A stretch of 64,000 nucleotides of DNA from positions 1,798,001 through 1,862,000 of the forward strand of contig JAPNXP010000004.1 in the NCBI GenBank assembly GCA_028753945.1. Direction: 5' to 3'. Position numbers and translations under genes: made by a program. The notes below the pieces were generated by a model, which worked only from the letters and a program-made list of their open reading frames with translations, had not been told where the DNA came from and ran no database searches. Position 1 is the stretch's first letter. The number at the start of each line of letters is the position of its first letter. Of the stretch, positions 24,076-36,364 are shown piece after piece. The stretch is from Hexactinellida sp. DTS-2022. Its lineage: Eukaryota > Porifera > Hexactinellida.

Positions 24076-24924
24076 TCGTTTCAAAAGTGAACTCCCGAAA
24101 GATTTATTTTGGAAATGTTTCCCCAAGGCGGAATTTTGGTAGAAACACCATGTCAGAAGTCCTGAGAGGCAACACTGATCCCTGGTACATCTAATGTCAG
24201 GGAATATAAAGAGTAGGATATGCTTAGAGTCATGGTTAAAAGTTTCAGTAAGGATTAAACTATGTTTATATCAGAAATTAAATATACACTTTTAGATCTA
24301 CTCTCTCTCTCACAATATTTAGAAGACGACTCAACTGGGAGTCAGAAAACGCTGCGAACTGTACTTTAAATAGTCCCGATTAAAACACATGCTTGCGTGG
24401 TTTCAGAAAATATGATCCTAGTTTCATCAGAACCTTTTGGAAAATTAACAATTCAATGTTTTTGTTAAATTTGGGAATCCAGGGGATAATAATAAGTTAA
24501 TAACATTGTATCATCAAGAATATTGCGTAGAATTGTGTGAACATATCCAGGTTAGATGTAAACGAGAAATATCTCTTCAGTAGTCAGACTCGGGGTTCAA
24601 ATATTGTGAACGTCAGTATGTAGGTCAAGGAAGTCGACTGAATTTCCTTCGGATCCATGACTAATCTTCAAATTTGGACCTAACTTTTCTTTACTAAACC
24701 TGCCTATGATAGAACACTACCTGATAATATTTGAGCAGCTTTTAGTACAATTCCAAGTTGTTAAAGGGAATTAATAATTAGTGCAGCAAATCAGGATATA
24801 TATATAAAATTATATAAAAACTAAGAAGAATAATAGAATGAAAAGTTAATTACACGTCGTAATTAGTACCATAAAAAAAGAACATCGTTTAAGTAGATAG
24901 CACTTGAAATAAATGTTAGAAACT

Positions 24925-26470
24925 AGATGAGAACTTATTGGATGGTCATGGAACTACAAAAGAAGATTGTCTTTCTATTTCATTGGAGATCCCAATAGAC
25001 ATTTAAAGGTAATATTTTTACTTCCTTATTACTTCCATACTAGACCATTAATAACTATCCTATAGTTTAATTTAATTCACTTTAAAAGTGAAGGCACAGA
25101 AAGAGATTGGAAGTTCCATAGCAGTCTGACTTGGACAACATCTATGAAAAGTTCCAAGACAAAGTCGGTCATCCCAGAATAAATACTACAATATATTCAG
25201 TTCATCAAAGATGCATATGGGCAGGCATTAGCCAAGACGTTAGAGAATATGTGAGTTTAACTATCCGATATACTTTCATAGGTAGTACCCGCTCCGGTCA
25301 TGACCAGAACACTTTTCATTTACTGTAACATTTATTAAAAGGAGAGTCCAGTTTTGGCCGGGCCACTTCTATATTTTGGCCGGGTCACTTTCAGAGGCAT
25401 GCGACGCGGCTGACATTAGACTTTAACGTAATTTTGTACGTTTGTTGGTTGTTAAATAAACCTACATATCTCGTTTCAATTGAACTTTGTAATGTGCGCT
25501 AATTAATTCGAATCATTTTAATAATACGCAAAGTATATTAATTTAAAGGGTATTATAAAATTGTAACTAAATGTACTTGTCAAGTTGTGTGAGTCGAAGT
25601 GGTGTATGTATATTTTATTAACCAATATATTAACTTATAACAAAGTCGTATTTAAATCATACAATAGTAAGGCTTTATATTATAAAGGTAAATATTTGTC
25701 ATATATGTCAGATAACAGCGGCCTTGCCACCTCAAAGCAAAAGAAATTCCAACCAATAAAATCGCCGTCTAAAACGTGGAGACAAATAGGAATGGACCTT
25801 ATATGCGATCTACCAGAGAATGAAGAAGGCTATAAACACATTTTAGTCACTGTATGCAACCTGAGTTGTATTTATTTATTGTATTTTACAGATATTTCAG
25901 GAATTCAACCAGAAATTGGGAATGACAATCATAGCACTCCTGATTACCAACCGATGGCTAACGGCTTAGTCAAAGCGCACAATAAAAGATTCTGAAACAG
26001 TTAGTGTTATGTAATATGAAATTTAAGACCCATTTACTAAATTATGCATAAAGAAAACTGATTCAAATCGAGAATCATATGGGGATCATTGGTTCAAACT
26101 GCTCAGACAGGCTGTGCTTGCAATGAACTCCAGCAAGAATAGATGCCTCAAACAAACTTCATATAAGGTTATGTACGAAAGAGAGTCACGGCATCAAGAC
26201 AACCTAGAGACCAACGATGAAGAATACTTTCATTTGGAAGAATCAATTTCCTCTGAAGTCAGACGTCCACTAGGTGATATCGAAGGAATAAACGACATTT
26301 TTTCCCAGGTCCTGATAATTCCCTCGAAACAGTTAGCAACATCGATGAATCTCGAACTTCTATACAGCAATCAGCTATGGACAAGATCAAATTTTCAATT
26401 TTTAGATGTGCAAGAAACTTTTATTATTCCTCTACATGAAGAGTTGCACAACAACTTACACAGATGACAC
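24925..26470 (+). pseudogene. retroelement/KRBA2-type integrase, copy A
   Basis: At 25120-25260 a His-rich zinc-binding module is visible (YEKFQDKVGHPRINTTIYSV ... WAGISQDVREYV), but its cysteine pair has been lost. At 25770-25990 there is an integrase core with WRQIGMDLICDLPE and GYKHILVTV (first acidic residue), then a jump to NHSTPDYQPMANGLVKAHN. The middle of the core, with the second acidic residue, is deleted, and the glutamate expected in GLVE is lysine. RCLKQTSYKVMYERESRHQ resembles the usual segment after the core. A relative at 57.1-57.6 kb shares an intron-like spacer at the same place. Inactive. It could derive from a Ty3-like element or a domesticated-type integrase gene. Confidence 0.6.
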
Positions 26471-27236
26471 GACTACACTCCTGGCACCCTGTTATTCAAG
26501 TATTTGGATAGTGGAAGAGAAGAGCGGTTTTGGGAAACGGAATATATCCAAGATAATGGTAATTGTCTACTTCGATGATATTAAAACTAGTTACTGGGAG
26601 TGAAAACAGCAACTATAACTTCGTTCTAAAATCTATCGCTTTATCGTCAGTGAGGTTTAAAGAAACTAGAAAGGTATTTAAAAACAAAAATATCACACCG
26701 TGTAAATACCTTACCAATCGTGAATCAATTTGGGGAACAAATGTAGAAATGTATGCTGCTTCTGCTATTCTTATGCCGATATATACGTTGCCATTAACGT
26801 CTACAGAACCAAAGAGTAACTAATTTGCGAGGAATGTTGGAGTTTACACAGAGCCACAGATAACTCTACAGCCATTATTTACATCCAAAGCTTCTTCGAA
26901 GACTATTAACCTGTAGTATCAATGCTGAACACGAAATACAAGACCTAAGGAACTACATCAGATGATGTAGAATAACAGCTCACAAGACTCTTTCGAAAGC
27001 GTTCAAAGGCAAGGTACATCGAACTTGTGGGGACCTCTGCTCGGGCTATTCAGGCAACGCAATCCCAATCATGGTTAGCCCAGATAATGGAAACGTGAAC
27101 TGCAACGGCACTTCCCCAGTGGCGAAAGACACGGTGTTAGCTACGATGCAAAATACTGACGACTAGTTCATCTAGGGAATCAAGGGAGTTAACATTTTGA
27201 GATATCTGTTAATATAATTTATAAATCAATTAATTA
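26471..27236 (+). other. unassigned sequence with coding-like patches
   Basis: The stretch after the integrase remnant has scattered protein-like frames (for example ARAIQATQSQSWLAQIMET near 27030-27100) and higher GC around 27000-27150. It may be the end of the same element. I cannot name a domain. Confidence 0.25.
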
Positions 27237-27411
27237 CAGTAGAACCTCGTTAGTACCAACATGGTTAATACGAAATTCCGGATAATACGAACATCAGTTC
27301 CACAAATCAGGCCCTATAATGGCTATTCAATTGATATCACACCGGTTAATACGAAATAACATGGAGAGATTTTTACCGTCTTTTGGAGTTCGCATTGACG
27401 AAGTTCTACTG
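27237..27411. mobile_element. pogo MITE, TIR CAGTAGAACCTCGTTAGTAC, copy 2
   Basis: Ends CAGTAGAACCTCGTTAGTAC and TTGACGAAGTTCTACTG, with TA flanks. Interior words match 17940-18124. Confidence 0.87.
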
Positions 27412-27474
27412 TAGTTTCAAATCTAGAAATCCACAATAGAAGGGAGACTTTGTTACATTGTATATGATTAAGTA

Positions 27475-27661
27475 CAGTGAACTCCAGTTAAATCGAAGTC
27501 GATTTCATTTTTTATAAACCAAAATTGTTATATGCTGATTAAAATTAATTACTCACAAATGTTAAGGGTAATAAATATATTCGCCAAAAAGAGACTCAGA
27601 GGATCCTCTCAACCATTGAACTTCGTTCTAAACCAATTTATAGCCGACTTGGAGTTCACTG
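27475..27661. mobile_element. pogo MITE, TIR CAGTGAACTCCAGTTAAATC
   Basis: Left CAGTGAACTCCAGTTAAATC, right CGACTTGGAGTTCACTG, with TA flanks. 187 bp; lies only 62 bases from the previous MITE. Confidence 0.82.
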
Positions 27662-28044
27662 TAATACTTATAAACTACACACCAGTTTATGAGTAAGCAC
27701 ATTGATAATCTGGTGTGGCCAACGGCAACGTGTCCACATTATTGATGTGTAAGTTCTATTAAATTTCAAATTTTTATCTCAAAGAGGGTGCGAACTAAAT
27801 GCGATTAAGTGAATTTTCATGCTTGTCAAAATGTAATAATGACGTCATAGCTTGCGAGGTGTTAGAAATTTCGAGTACAAACTTCTAAGATTAATCTAAG
27901 AGGCTGCCCACCGAGGCTACTGATTTTCCTAACAAACTCCACTATAGAATAATCATTTTATCATCATAATTCTCTTTATGTAATAAAAATATTTCAAAAT
28001 AATAAAAGATGCAATAAATGATTTGTTTGGAGTATGTTTATTTC

Positions 28045-28260
28045 GCCCACCTTCACGACCTCCACCCGCACCTCAACAGAGCCTGAGACCTGCATGGTCA
28101 CTCACCTCCGCAGCCGATACCCACTAGCACATTTACCCAGGAAACCGACCACTTCTATAATTCGTTCACCACCGCTACCCCCTTTTATAATAATATCTGA
28201 TTAGTCTATGATAAACCATCTAATAAACTATATTCCTATTGCTTTTTTAACTCTTTCTAT
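28045..28260 (+). mobile_element. 5'-truncated Penelope-like element, 3' end only
   Basis: Nearly identical to 32428-32735: CACCTTCACGACCTCCACC, CATGGTCACTCACCTCCGC, TTCGTTCACCACCGCTACCC, then TAAACCATCTAATAAACTAT. Compared with that copy it lacks about 60 bases after CTACCC, and the hammerhead-like core is deleted (CTGATTAGTCTATGATAAAC). 5' truncation is typical of target-primed retroelements. Confidence 0.65.
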
Positions 28261-28444
28261 ATATAAACCCACGTAAGTTAGATGGATACGCGCGTTCCGA
28301 CTACCGGACAATCGCTCCCGGCTTCTCTCTGACCAAAGCAAGCAGATGAGGCACTCGGACCACTCCTCCACCCCGACGACGCTCTTTCTCCCCTGAGCAC
28401 GAACCCTCACCACCCCACTCTCCTTCAAACATCGACATAACGGA
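28261..28444. other. GC-rich stretch after the Penelope fragment
   Basis: Markedly richer in C than its surroundings (for example CGGACCACTCCTCCACCCCG). It may be a further part of the Penelope element (its pseudo-LTR), since the composition is the same, but no match to the longer copy was found. Confidence 0.3.
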
Positions 28445-28612
28445 GCAAGATTTCTAACGTGTCCGCAACATTAATGTACATGTTCTATTAATTTTCAGAA
28501 TTTATCTCTTTGAGGGTGCGAACTATGTGCGATTAAGTGAATTTTCAATATTTTTGTATTATCATGATGACGTAGGAATTTGATAATAATTAAGCAAATT
28601 AGTGATTTTGGG

Positions 28613-29067
28613 CAGGGTTGCCAATCCAATCCAATCCAATCGAGCCAAATTTGGACAATCGGCAATCCAAATTTCGACAATCGATTATTCGGATGACAAT
28701 CCAATCGCAATAGACAATCCAAAATATCATCGATTTTTTGGATAGTTTCTCCGATTTTTTTCGATCGTTTACTCCTCAGTATTATATCAAAAAGAGTTAT
28801 GTTTCATCTTATGTTCAAATTAAAACATAAATTATTGGGTTTAATTGACGAGCAATTGAGCTTTTTAGATTTTGGCATTATTTAGAAATTGAAAAAACAA
28901 ACAATCGAAAGAAATCGATGAAAATTCATCGATTGCAATCCAATCGATATAAATCGAACCAATCCAATCGACAATCCAATCGATGAAAAATGCAGCAATC
29001 CAACCGATGAAAAATGCAGCAATCGGCAATCGAAGATCTTCTCGATTGGGTTGGATTGGCAACCCTG
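28613..29067. mobile_element. hAT MITE, TIR CAGGGTTGCCAATCC, TSD ATTTTGGG
   Basis: Ends CAGGGTTGCCAATCC and GGATTGGCAACCCTG. A perfect 8-bp duplication ATTTTGGG lies at 28605-28612 and 29068-29075. The interior is rich in CAATCC and AATCGAT words on both strands, giving overlapping small open frames that are not genes. Inserted in a Helitron-like repeat. Confidence 0.92.
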
Positions 29068-29907
29068 ATTTTGGGTGAGGAATATCACAGTGGTCTAAAA
29101 CGGCAAATCAGGAGAAATCGCTATAAAAGCCATTATAAACCTTTTTAGCCATTCTAAACCTATTATTGTTGAATAGTAAATCAACCACGAGAAATCCAAT
29201 GATTACCTAAAAAACAGTGTATGACTTCAATTTTTCGAGTTATGACGTAATCACTTTATATATTATTAATATTAATTTCTAAAATTTGGTTGAGTTAATT
29301 ATTAATGCTGCCAAGTTATAGAGATATACATAGTATTGTATTTATATGCAACTACGGTATAAAGATATTAAACTAATTATTCTCTAATTAACCTCAAGAA
29401 TAGCTCGTCATTCGTTAGATGAGATATTTTTTGTTTATGTTTAAGTTCTATGTTCTTCCTCTGTAAGAATGAAACATAATTACTCTGACAGAGGAGACGC
29501 TAGTCTTGAACAGAACATTGTGCCATGAACTTTCGAGTCAAGGAACTAAGGTTTTCAGAATCATTCTCTTTCAAAAAGGTGTACACTTTGTCATTGTCCA
29601 TGAGTCTTGTAATTTATATTCATAATGTAACATTTATAAACAAACCATTAAATTAAATCTTGCCAAATATAAGTGAAATTTTATGCGATTGGGCTTACTC
29701 TTTGCCTATTTTTAAGATTGTTTGCGGGTACCTGCGGGTATAAATATATTTTTAATTACTAGAATAGATATATAACTAATAATTTATGTTGGTATTACGC
29801 TTCTCAATTCACTTCAATTTCAGATTTTGCTCTCAGATTACTAGAAAATTAGTTAAATTAATACAACTGATTGGAAAATTTGAACAGCTCATTATAGGTT
29901 TAAGAAA

Positions 29908-29990
29908 AAAATTTCTGTAGTGACTAATCGGAATTTTCAATAAATATCTCGAATTCTAAAAATTCCGATTAGTCACTACAGAAAAAATTC
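29908..29990. repeat. long hairpin (about 29-bp arms)
   Basis: Left arm around CTGTAGTGACTAATCGGAAT, right arm ATTCCGATTAGTCACTACAG, separated by about 20 bases. Arms are almost perfect. No relatives were seen elsewhere in the window. Confidence 0.8.
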
Positions 29991-30329
29991 AAAGTATACA
30001 CGTAATTGCTTAAAGCTCTCTGTCGCCCCCGTGCTACTAGTTAGTACTAACTATATAGGCATTAACATCGCATTGATAACTACCCAAATTTCTCAAGTAA
30101 CTTTGTTTATAGTAAAATTTCAATTAATGTTAAAATAAATGATGTCATTTAGTTCCATATTCACATACCTGACTGTAACTCGGAATGTATATGAGCTAGA
30201 GAGTCAAACTTTGTTTTAAATGATAATTAGCTTTTCCAATTCCAGAAGGAACTTAGCCTTAATATAGTTTAATGAGCTACCTTACAACTAAATAGCTCTT
30301 CCAGGATTTAACGATTTCGTGCCACTGTG

Positions 30330-32740
30330 CACCCACTCCACACTACCCCTTACCTTTGTCGAATGGATGAAGTCACAATTACCCCTCGCTCCAATAATAT
30401 GGTCCGTAGAATCACTGATTTCCATTTTTAGCTCGGCTAGGAGTGCCTGATTCAGCTCCTCCTAGCCTACCCTTCCACCTCTTTCAAACCCATTTCTGTG
30501 CATTGTGCGAGCATCTTCCAACCCCCGAATTGCGTTCTTTAGGCACCATTACGAATCATCTCATATGCATACCGCAAAGATCATTCGGCCACCCATTGAT
30601 ATCCCACCACTCTCACAATTTCCCTCCGCCCCTCCTCTTTTGTACTAATCGAATACACTCCCTGTTAACGTTTCCATTAAACTCCAAAACATCATGGCCT
30701 TTGGGCTTGCTTTTCAAACCCCTGAATCACCACAATCAAATCCTTTTTGACTTACTTCCAGTCGATTCTCAACATAGACCTCAACGCGCCACCTCTTACT
30801 CGTTTTCCCATCCCACCCTCGAACCGAGCTACCCATAAACGGTTTAACCAGCTTCTCTCCTACAAAAATCTTACCATCCCACCTCCAGGCCGATAAATAC
30901 GGAGCTACGTCATCCTCGACAGCACTGAGCTTTCAGTCCTGTACTCAACTTACCTCTTATCCCATCGCGCCGTTCCACCATAATGGTATTATAAAACTAC
31001 TATCTACCCAACGAGCGGCCTTGTTAAACTTAAATAACAACCTCAAGGCGTCAACTAACGACGACCGCCCTCCAACTTTTTATTTCAAAATTAAAACCCA
31101 CAAACCAACTTTTTCCTCTACTCCAACAGTTCATACAAATATCTTTACCTTTGACCCCACGCCATTGCCACTTTTTCCCGCCCGATCGGCAATCATTCCT
31201 CCTCGTTGTCTTCTTTAGCTTCTACTCTCCTCCAACCCTTCTTTACCCTCGTAATTACAAACCACCCCCTTCTCTCATCTGGTGTAGATGCCTCAATTTC
31301 CCAGTTATCCTTGTCGGGTTACCAACTCAGATCTACCACTTTGACATAAACGCGTTTTATCCGTCTAATCCCCACTCTTGCTCTTGACGCATTCGACCAC
31401 TTCTTTCCAACGAAACCCGATGAAAGGAACTTCCTCTCTCTTCTACTCTCATACAATTTCCTAACCGCCGATAACCTCTATTACCACCTAGGCCTCATTG
31501 GCATACCCATGGGCCTTCCCCTCGCTCCAGAAATCGCGCGTTTAGTAACCGCTTTCCCAATAGACACTTCATTTCCCCTTCGCCCTCCTAAGCCGTATCG
31601 TTATACTTCGATAACCTCTACACTACCTTTGATTCAAGATCGATTCTCCACAATTTTCCCCATTTAGATTTACTCAAGAGCCCCTTACACTCTCCAGGAC
31701 GCTGGATATCATACTAACCTTCAAGGGTATTGTTCCAACCCCATGGAAATCCGTAATCCCATTCCTATTCACCCTCACTCATACCACCCCCATCGCCGCA
31801 TGATTTTTTAAAGTTTCATTTAACCACCGTTTACCGCCTCGCCCGTGTTTGCTCAGACCCTAATATTGCGCTTTTCCCCTTCTTTTTGTCTCGCTTTCTA
31901 GGCTTCCTTCGCTTAACTGGTTGCGATCCAGCTACTTGATATCTGAATAGCTATGATATGCTATTTCCTATACGCGCCGAAAATACCCCTCCACCAGACA
32001 TAGATACTATCAATTATGCATACTCATCCACCCGTCCGACTCTTAACCAGCTCCGCCCCTTTGACTGTGCCCTTTCCGCCTCATTCCTATTCTGCCCATG
32101 GATCCCCTCAAATTTCTATTAGCATACACCATTCCTGGTACGACTACCTATGTTATTTCGTGCCCTCCTGTACCAAATAAGCCCTGGTGCCTCGTCTGCG
32201 CTTCATAACACCTTAAGTTCGATATTACAATACACCATCCTATAATACCGTGTCTCATGATGCGTTGTATTTACGCTGTTGTCGCCCTTGACCACTCCGT
32301 AATATATATTAGCCAAACTGGCGCAACCGCCCGAACCTTGCACCCCTTCCCCATAACCACAGGTTTATTAAGCATTCCTCTCTTGCAAACACTGCCGACA
32401 TTAAATGGCACTCTCCTCCTTCTCCCTCCCACCTTCACGACCTCCACCAGCACCTCAACAGAGCCTGAGACCTGCATGGTCACTCACCTCCGCAGCCGAT
32501 ACCCACTACGCACATTTACCCAGGATATCGACCACTTTTGTAATTCGTTCACCACCGCTACCCCCAGGAGTTTACGACAACCTCGCACAGTCTAAAGCTC
32601 AGGATCACCCCAATGACACTTACTAAATAAACTTTTATAATATTATCTGATGAGTCTTAAGTACGAAAGTCATGATCTGATAAACCATCTAATAAACTAT
32701 ATTCCTATTGCTTTTGGAACTCTTTCTATATATATATTTA
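30330..32740 (+). pseudogene. Penelope-like retroelement (RT plus GIY-YIG), decayed
   Basis: The plus strand here is strikingly C-rich and G-poor, unlike all neighbours. RPPTFYFKIKTHKPTF (31066 region) and NAFYPSNPHS lead into IGIPMGLPLAPEIARL at about 31498-31545, the palm motif typical of Penelope reverse transcriptases (GxPMG...AP). PPKPYRYTSITSTLP at 31585-31625 is where the catalytic Y-x-D-D should be, and it is lost. IYAVVALDHSVIYISQTGAT at 32260-32320 is a GIY-YIG endonuclease core with the YIG glycine changed to serine. RT followed by GIY-YIG is the Penelope order. Frameshifts are many. The 3' part recurs at 28045-28260. A hammerhead-like core follows at 32647-32668. Confidence 0.7.
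32647..32668 (+). ncRNA. hammerhead ribozyme-like core, degenerate
   Basis: CTGATGAG is followed after nine bases by CGAAA, the two conserved core strands of hammerhead ribozymes in the right order. It lies just after the Penelope-like coding part, where such elements are known to carry minimal hammerheads. Possible stem I pairing exists between TTATC before and GATAA after the core. Stem II (GT...AC) and stem III are weak, so it is probably no longer active. Confidence 0.4.
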
Positions 32741-32898
32741 TTATATTATATCGTGACCTTCGATATACAAGGCCTGAGTGCTAAGCGAAAATTTGTGACC
32801 ATGGATTACTTAAAGTGCTTTAAAAAATGGAGAATTGTTCTTTATCCCAATAATTAGCAATGATAGAGTTGAAAAGTGTATTATAACTATATAGGAAT

Positions 32899-34733
32899 AT
32901 GGTATCCAGGTATACATAGCACCCTCCAGAATTGTGATATGTCATCATCTGATGACGTTATGGTTATTTTGGTTGCGAATTATCTTGTTTTTCTAGCATA
33001 CATTTAACATAGTTAAACGCGTTATAAATGTTCAAAATTGGAACATGGTTTTGCACAGAAGTAGTTGAAAAAATATATCGAAATTATAAATGGAATGTTG
33101 ACACATTCCTCGGTTGCCATGGAAAATGTATATTTCTAAAATGTGCCATAACTCACAAACTGTGAATGTTATGTAAACTAGGCTGGTACTGATCTATCCG
33201 AAATAGGTAACTTCCTATTCATCGATAATACATTTTCTATGCTTAACTTAAATAATCTATGAGATAATGAGATAATCAACACTTAATTCATTACACAGTG
33301 GTTTATTTGGACCATTCACAGGAATTAGGTATTTCCAGGTCAGATAGACCTATCAAATGTATTATCTACCAATAGGTTATCGATACCTGTGAATCAATTT
33401 ATGGACTCAGAAAATTAGTACGGCTTCTTATTTTTAAGTTATGACGTCATAGTATTTTTTTAGACTCCCATAGTTTCCACAAATATTTGCCAAATTTGTA
33501 TTTTCAAATAAACTAGAGCTAATTAATTTATGTGCAACTCTAAATAAATGCATGGTGTAGATATAAATTAACTTGATAATTTAATTCGAGATCCTAGGCC
33601 TGTTAAATAACCAGTTTTATTAACATCAACGATTCGACCAATTTTTCTTGATCCAATTTTGGCATTTGATCACCTTTGCGTTTTCTATTCCATTACAGCA
33701 ACCTGTATAGATTCTGCAACCCGTATACTTCTAAATTATTCATTGTAGTTTACTAATAGATGAAATTTCGATAAGAAAAATTAAAATCTTGGTATATGAA
33801 TTTTAAAAGCCCCCGTATATAGACAAGTAGATTTTGGTTTGCGCGGGTTTGCGGGGGTTAGAAAGTGGTTAAAACAGAAGTTTACTAGGTCATTATAAGA
33901 TAAAAACGTGTCTGGGTACACGGCACTTGACGGCACCACAAAATTAGGCACTTCCTAAAAAGGTAGATATATCTGTCCGGACCTTTAGTTGAAACATATT
34001 TTGTAATGATCCACTACACTTAGAGTTGACGTGATATATATTTGAAACTCAACTGTTTTAGGATGATCTAAGGTACAATAATATGTATTGAAAGTCTTAG
34101 GTCATAATGAAAGAAGCCTACAGAGAATATGAGCATGATCTAAAGCAAGATTATGAAACCACAAAATTCAAAAATAAAATCATTCTGTTGTGTCATGATT
34201 TGATGCATTATATCTCCTAAACCCTTTCGAATTTTTAGCTGAAATTTATCTTTCCTACGTTTTAGCTTATGCTTAAAACGATAAAAATGGTTTAGTGTGA
34301 TTTGAGAACATTGAAATTTTGCACTACTTCCTGTCAATAAGCCACTGTGCATTAATAGGTAATGACTCATTATCTCAAAACTTATTGAAGTTAGGCAATA
34401 AAATGTATTACCGATGAATAGGAGGTTACCTATTCCGGACAAATCAGTACCAGCAAGTTTACAATAACATTCATAGTTTTTGAGTTAGGGCTCATTTTAG
34501 GAAATATACATTTGCCTCACAACCGAGGAATGTGTCAACATTCCATTTATAATTTCTAAATATTTTATTTAACTAGATCTGGGTATCACTATGTACAAAT
34601 GTTGAACATTTATAACGCGTTTAACTATGTTAAAAGCAAAACATAATAATTCGCGCGAAAATTGACGATTACGCAATCAGATGATGACATATTACAATTT
34701 TGAAAGGTGCTATGTATACCTGGATATCATGTT
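32899..34733. mobile_element. element with about 410-bp inverted repeats
   Basis: The left arm (about 32899-33310) and right arm (about 34325-34733) are inverted copies. They share TATCCAGGTATACATAGCACC at the tips, ATCATCTGATGACG/CAGATGATGACATAT, TTAAACGCGTTATAAATGTTC, GGAATGTTGACACATTCCTC, TTCCTATTCATCGATAATAC and others. The 1 kb between them has no transposase homology. Arm length recalls MULE or foldback elements. No clear target duplication was found. Confidence 0.7.
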
Positions 34734-34784
34734 CGGATGTTCCTGTTATTTGTTATTTCAGGTCTACCATTACTAATAATTGAG

Positions 34785-35500
34785 ATAAAAAAATCCAAAA
34801 TTGCACCCTGTGCCGACGCATGTTCCTTTGGTGGCACTATATTTTGTTGGTTGTTTATTGATAGTGCCTCCAAAGGAACATGCTGTCGGCGCAGGCTGCA
34901 ATTTTGGATTTTTTTAGCCAAGTCATCAACGCCCAAGGTGTAAAGAAGCATTTGTTAATTGGTCCGAGTCACAAGGAACGGTAGATAAATTTGAAGTTTG
35001 TTTCTATCTTAAACCATCTTGAGTTTGATGCCATTCATTCATTATGTATTGATAATAAATTATATTATTAGTTATTTATATTAGCATTGTTATCCACGGT
35101 TGAGTTGAATTAAGTCAACAAATTCCTTATATTATATTATTTAATTTAATCCATTGTATGGTAAATTAAATAGAAGCCAGCTGCAATTTATAAGTTAAAT
35201 CAATTTAATTATCGCAAGTTGAATCAATAGAGTAAGATTTAACAAGTTAAATCAATAGAATTCTTACAAGTTGAAACAATGGAATTTGATTTAACAGTTA
35301 TACTGAAACTGAAGTGTGAGTAAACAAAGAAATTTCAACCCCCATTTATGGCAGAAATTAAATAATTTATTGAAAATTTTCTTCACCCATCAGACGCAGA
35401 ATTTTAAGGTGAATCCAAATATAAAATAAAGTTTGGGGGTTTAGTAGAACATATTTTGAGTTAAGGACCAAACAAATTTTGAAAGGTGTTAAAGATGTGT
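34785..35500 (-). repeat. dispersed repeat family R, copy 2, with 120-bp hairpin
   Basis: 34795-34915 is a near-perfect hairpin: CTGTGCCGACGCATGTTCC on one arm, GGAACATGCTGTCGGCGCAG on the other, with GGCACTAT/ATAGTGCC next to the loop. The adjoining CAAGGTGTAAAG and, at 35335-35500, an inverted version of the 4345/63205 sequence complete the copy. Confidence 0.6.
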
Positions 35501-35712
35501 CAAAAATTTGTCAATAAAAAATTGTAACCCCAGGTGCAAATCAGACGTCGACTCCGAACCAACATTCCAAGTTTTAGCCCTCTATGTATATAGGTGTGGC
35601 CAGGGCACCTGCTACGGAGAAATAAAAATAATAAAAATAAAAATAAAAATAAAGGCAGTAAGATTAGAACTGGGCCACTATACTATAGTATAGTCGGCAC
35701 AGTAAAAAGTAG
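35190..35712 (+). repeat. repeat with CTATACTATAGTATAG end
   Basis: 35190-35350 consists of AAGTTGAAACAATGGAATTT-like units and is repeated at 55680-55790. The end, CTGGGCCACTATACTATAG followed by TATAGTCGGC (35663-35705), recurs at 55905-55935. Family R sequence interrupts the copy here. An (AAAAT)n run lies at 35623-35655. Confidence 0.5.
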
Positions 35713-35789
35713 CCTCTATTTACAATAGAATTCGAACTCATCCATGGTCCAATTTTTAAAAGTCGTTAATTGGTCTTATATAACGAAGG

Positions 35790-36264
35790 TCACGCCTATA
35801 CATATGTGTATATATTTGTTTGTATGTTCCGAGTTGATTGAAGAAAGTGGACTGTTTCCAAATGTGATTTATGGCATATAGGGTAACTTTTGGCACCCGC
35901 CAACAAGTTGAGGTTTCCACTCGAAATTTATCACACCTCGACAAGTTATGACGTCATTGTCACATTTAGAGAACCCTGAAAATTAACCTAACCGCACATA
36001 ATTCCCGCCCTCCAAGAGATAAAATCTGAAAATTTAATAGAACATGGACATTAATGATGTGGACACGTTGGTCGCACCAGATTGCAAATATGCTAACTAA
36101 TTATCGCATGATGACGTAATCACCAAAATTTCACATTGTATATTGACCTATTTTCGCATTATAATCAAAGTTTCGAAGTATATAAACCACACACCAACCG
36201 CGAAGCGGTTGGTGTGTGGTTGTGATCTTCCGCGAAGCGAACTAGCAAGCGAAGCGCGCTAGTA
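35790..36264 (+). mobile_element. Helitron-like repeat with intact 3' end
   Basis: The body matches the family at 22557 in the opposite orientation. Near the end a perfect hairpin (17-bp arms AACCACACACCAACCGC / GCGGTTGGTGTGTGGTT, loop GAA; 36185-36221) is followed by CGCGAAGCG units and GCGCGCTAG, then T. This fits a Helitron 3' terminus; the 5' TC end was not located. Confidence 0.5.
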
Positions 36265-36364
36265 TGTAAAGAAATTTAGATAATACATGTACCACCAGCA
36301 GATTTTCAGGATTTGGTGAAGATTTTATGCATATGATATAATTACAATGTAAATTAAAACTTAC

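Larger units (their letters stand above)
27665..28605 (-). mobile_element. Helitron-like repeat copies 2 and 3, with insertions
   Basis: 27665-27900 and 28445-28605 both carry the body of the family at 22557 (GTGTCCACATTATTGATG, GAGGGTGCGAACTA, GACGTCATAGC). The second is interrupted by the hAT MITE at 28613-29067 and resumes at 29068 (ATTTTGGGTGAGGAATAT). Neither keeps the GCGCGCTAG end. A Penelope 3' fragment lies between them. Confidence 0.5.
7495..36364 (-). other. 28.9-kb intron of the p190 RhoGAP-like gene
   Basis: Bounded by the donor at 36364 (G then GTAAGT, minus strand) and the acceptor at 7495-7496. The phases on the two sides agree (one base left, two bases received). Its content is entirely transposons and unclassified AT-rich sequence, described separately. 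No host exon was recognised in it on either strand. Confidence 0.75.

Noticed and set aside
28495..29088. Several minus-strand frames rich in IGLDW
   Set aside because: Product of CAATCCAATCGA repeats inside a hAT MITE, not a protein.
30443..30838. 131-codon proline/serine-rich frame as a host gene
   Set aside because: Composition and position fit the N-terminal part of the Penelope-like element; no splice sites or known domain.
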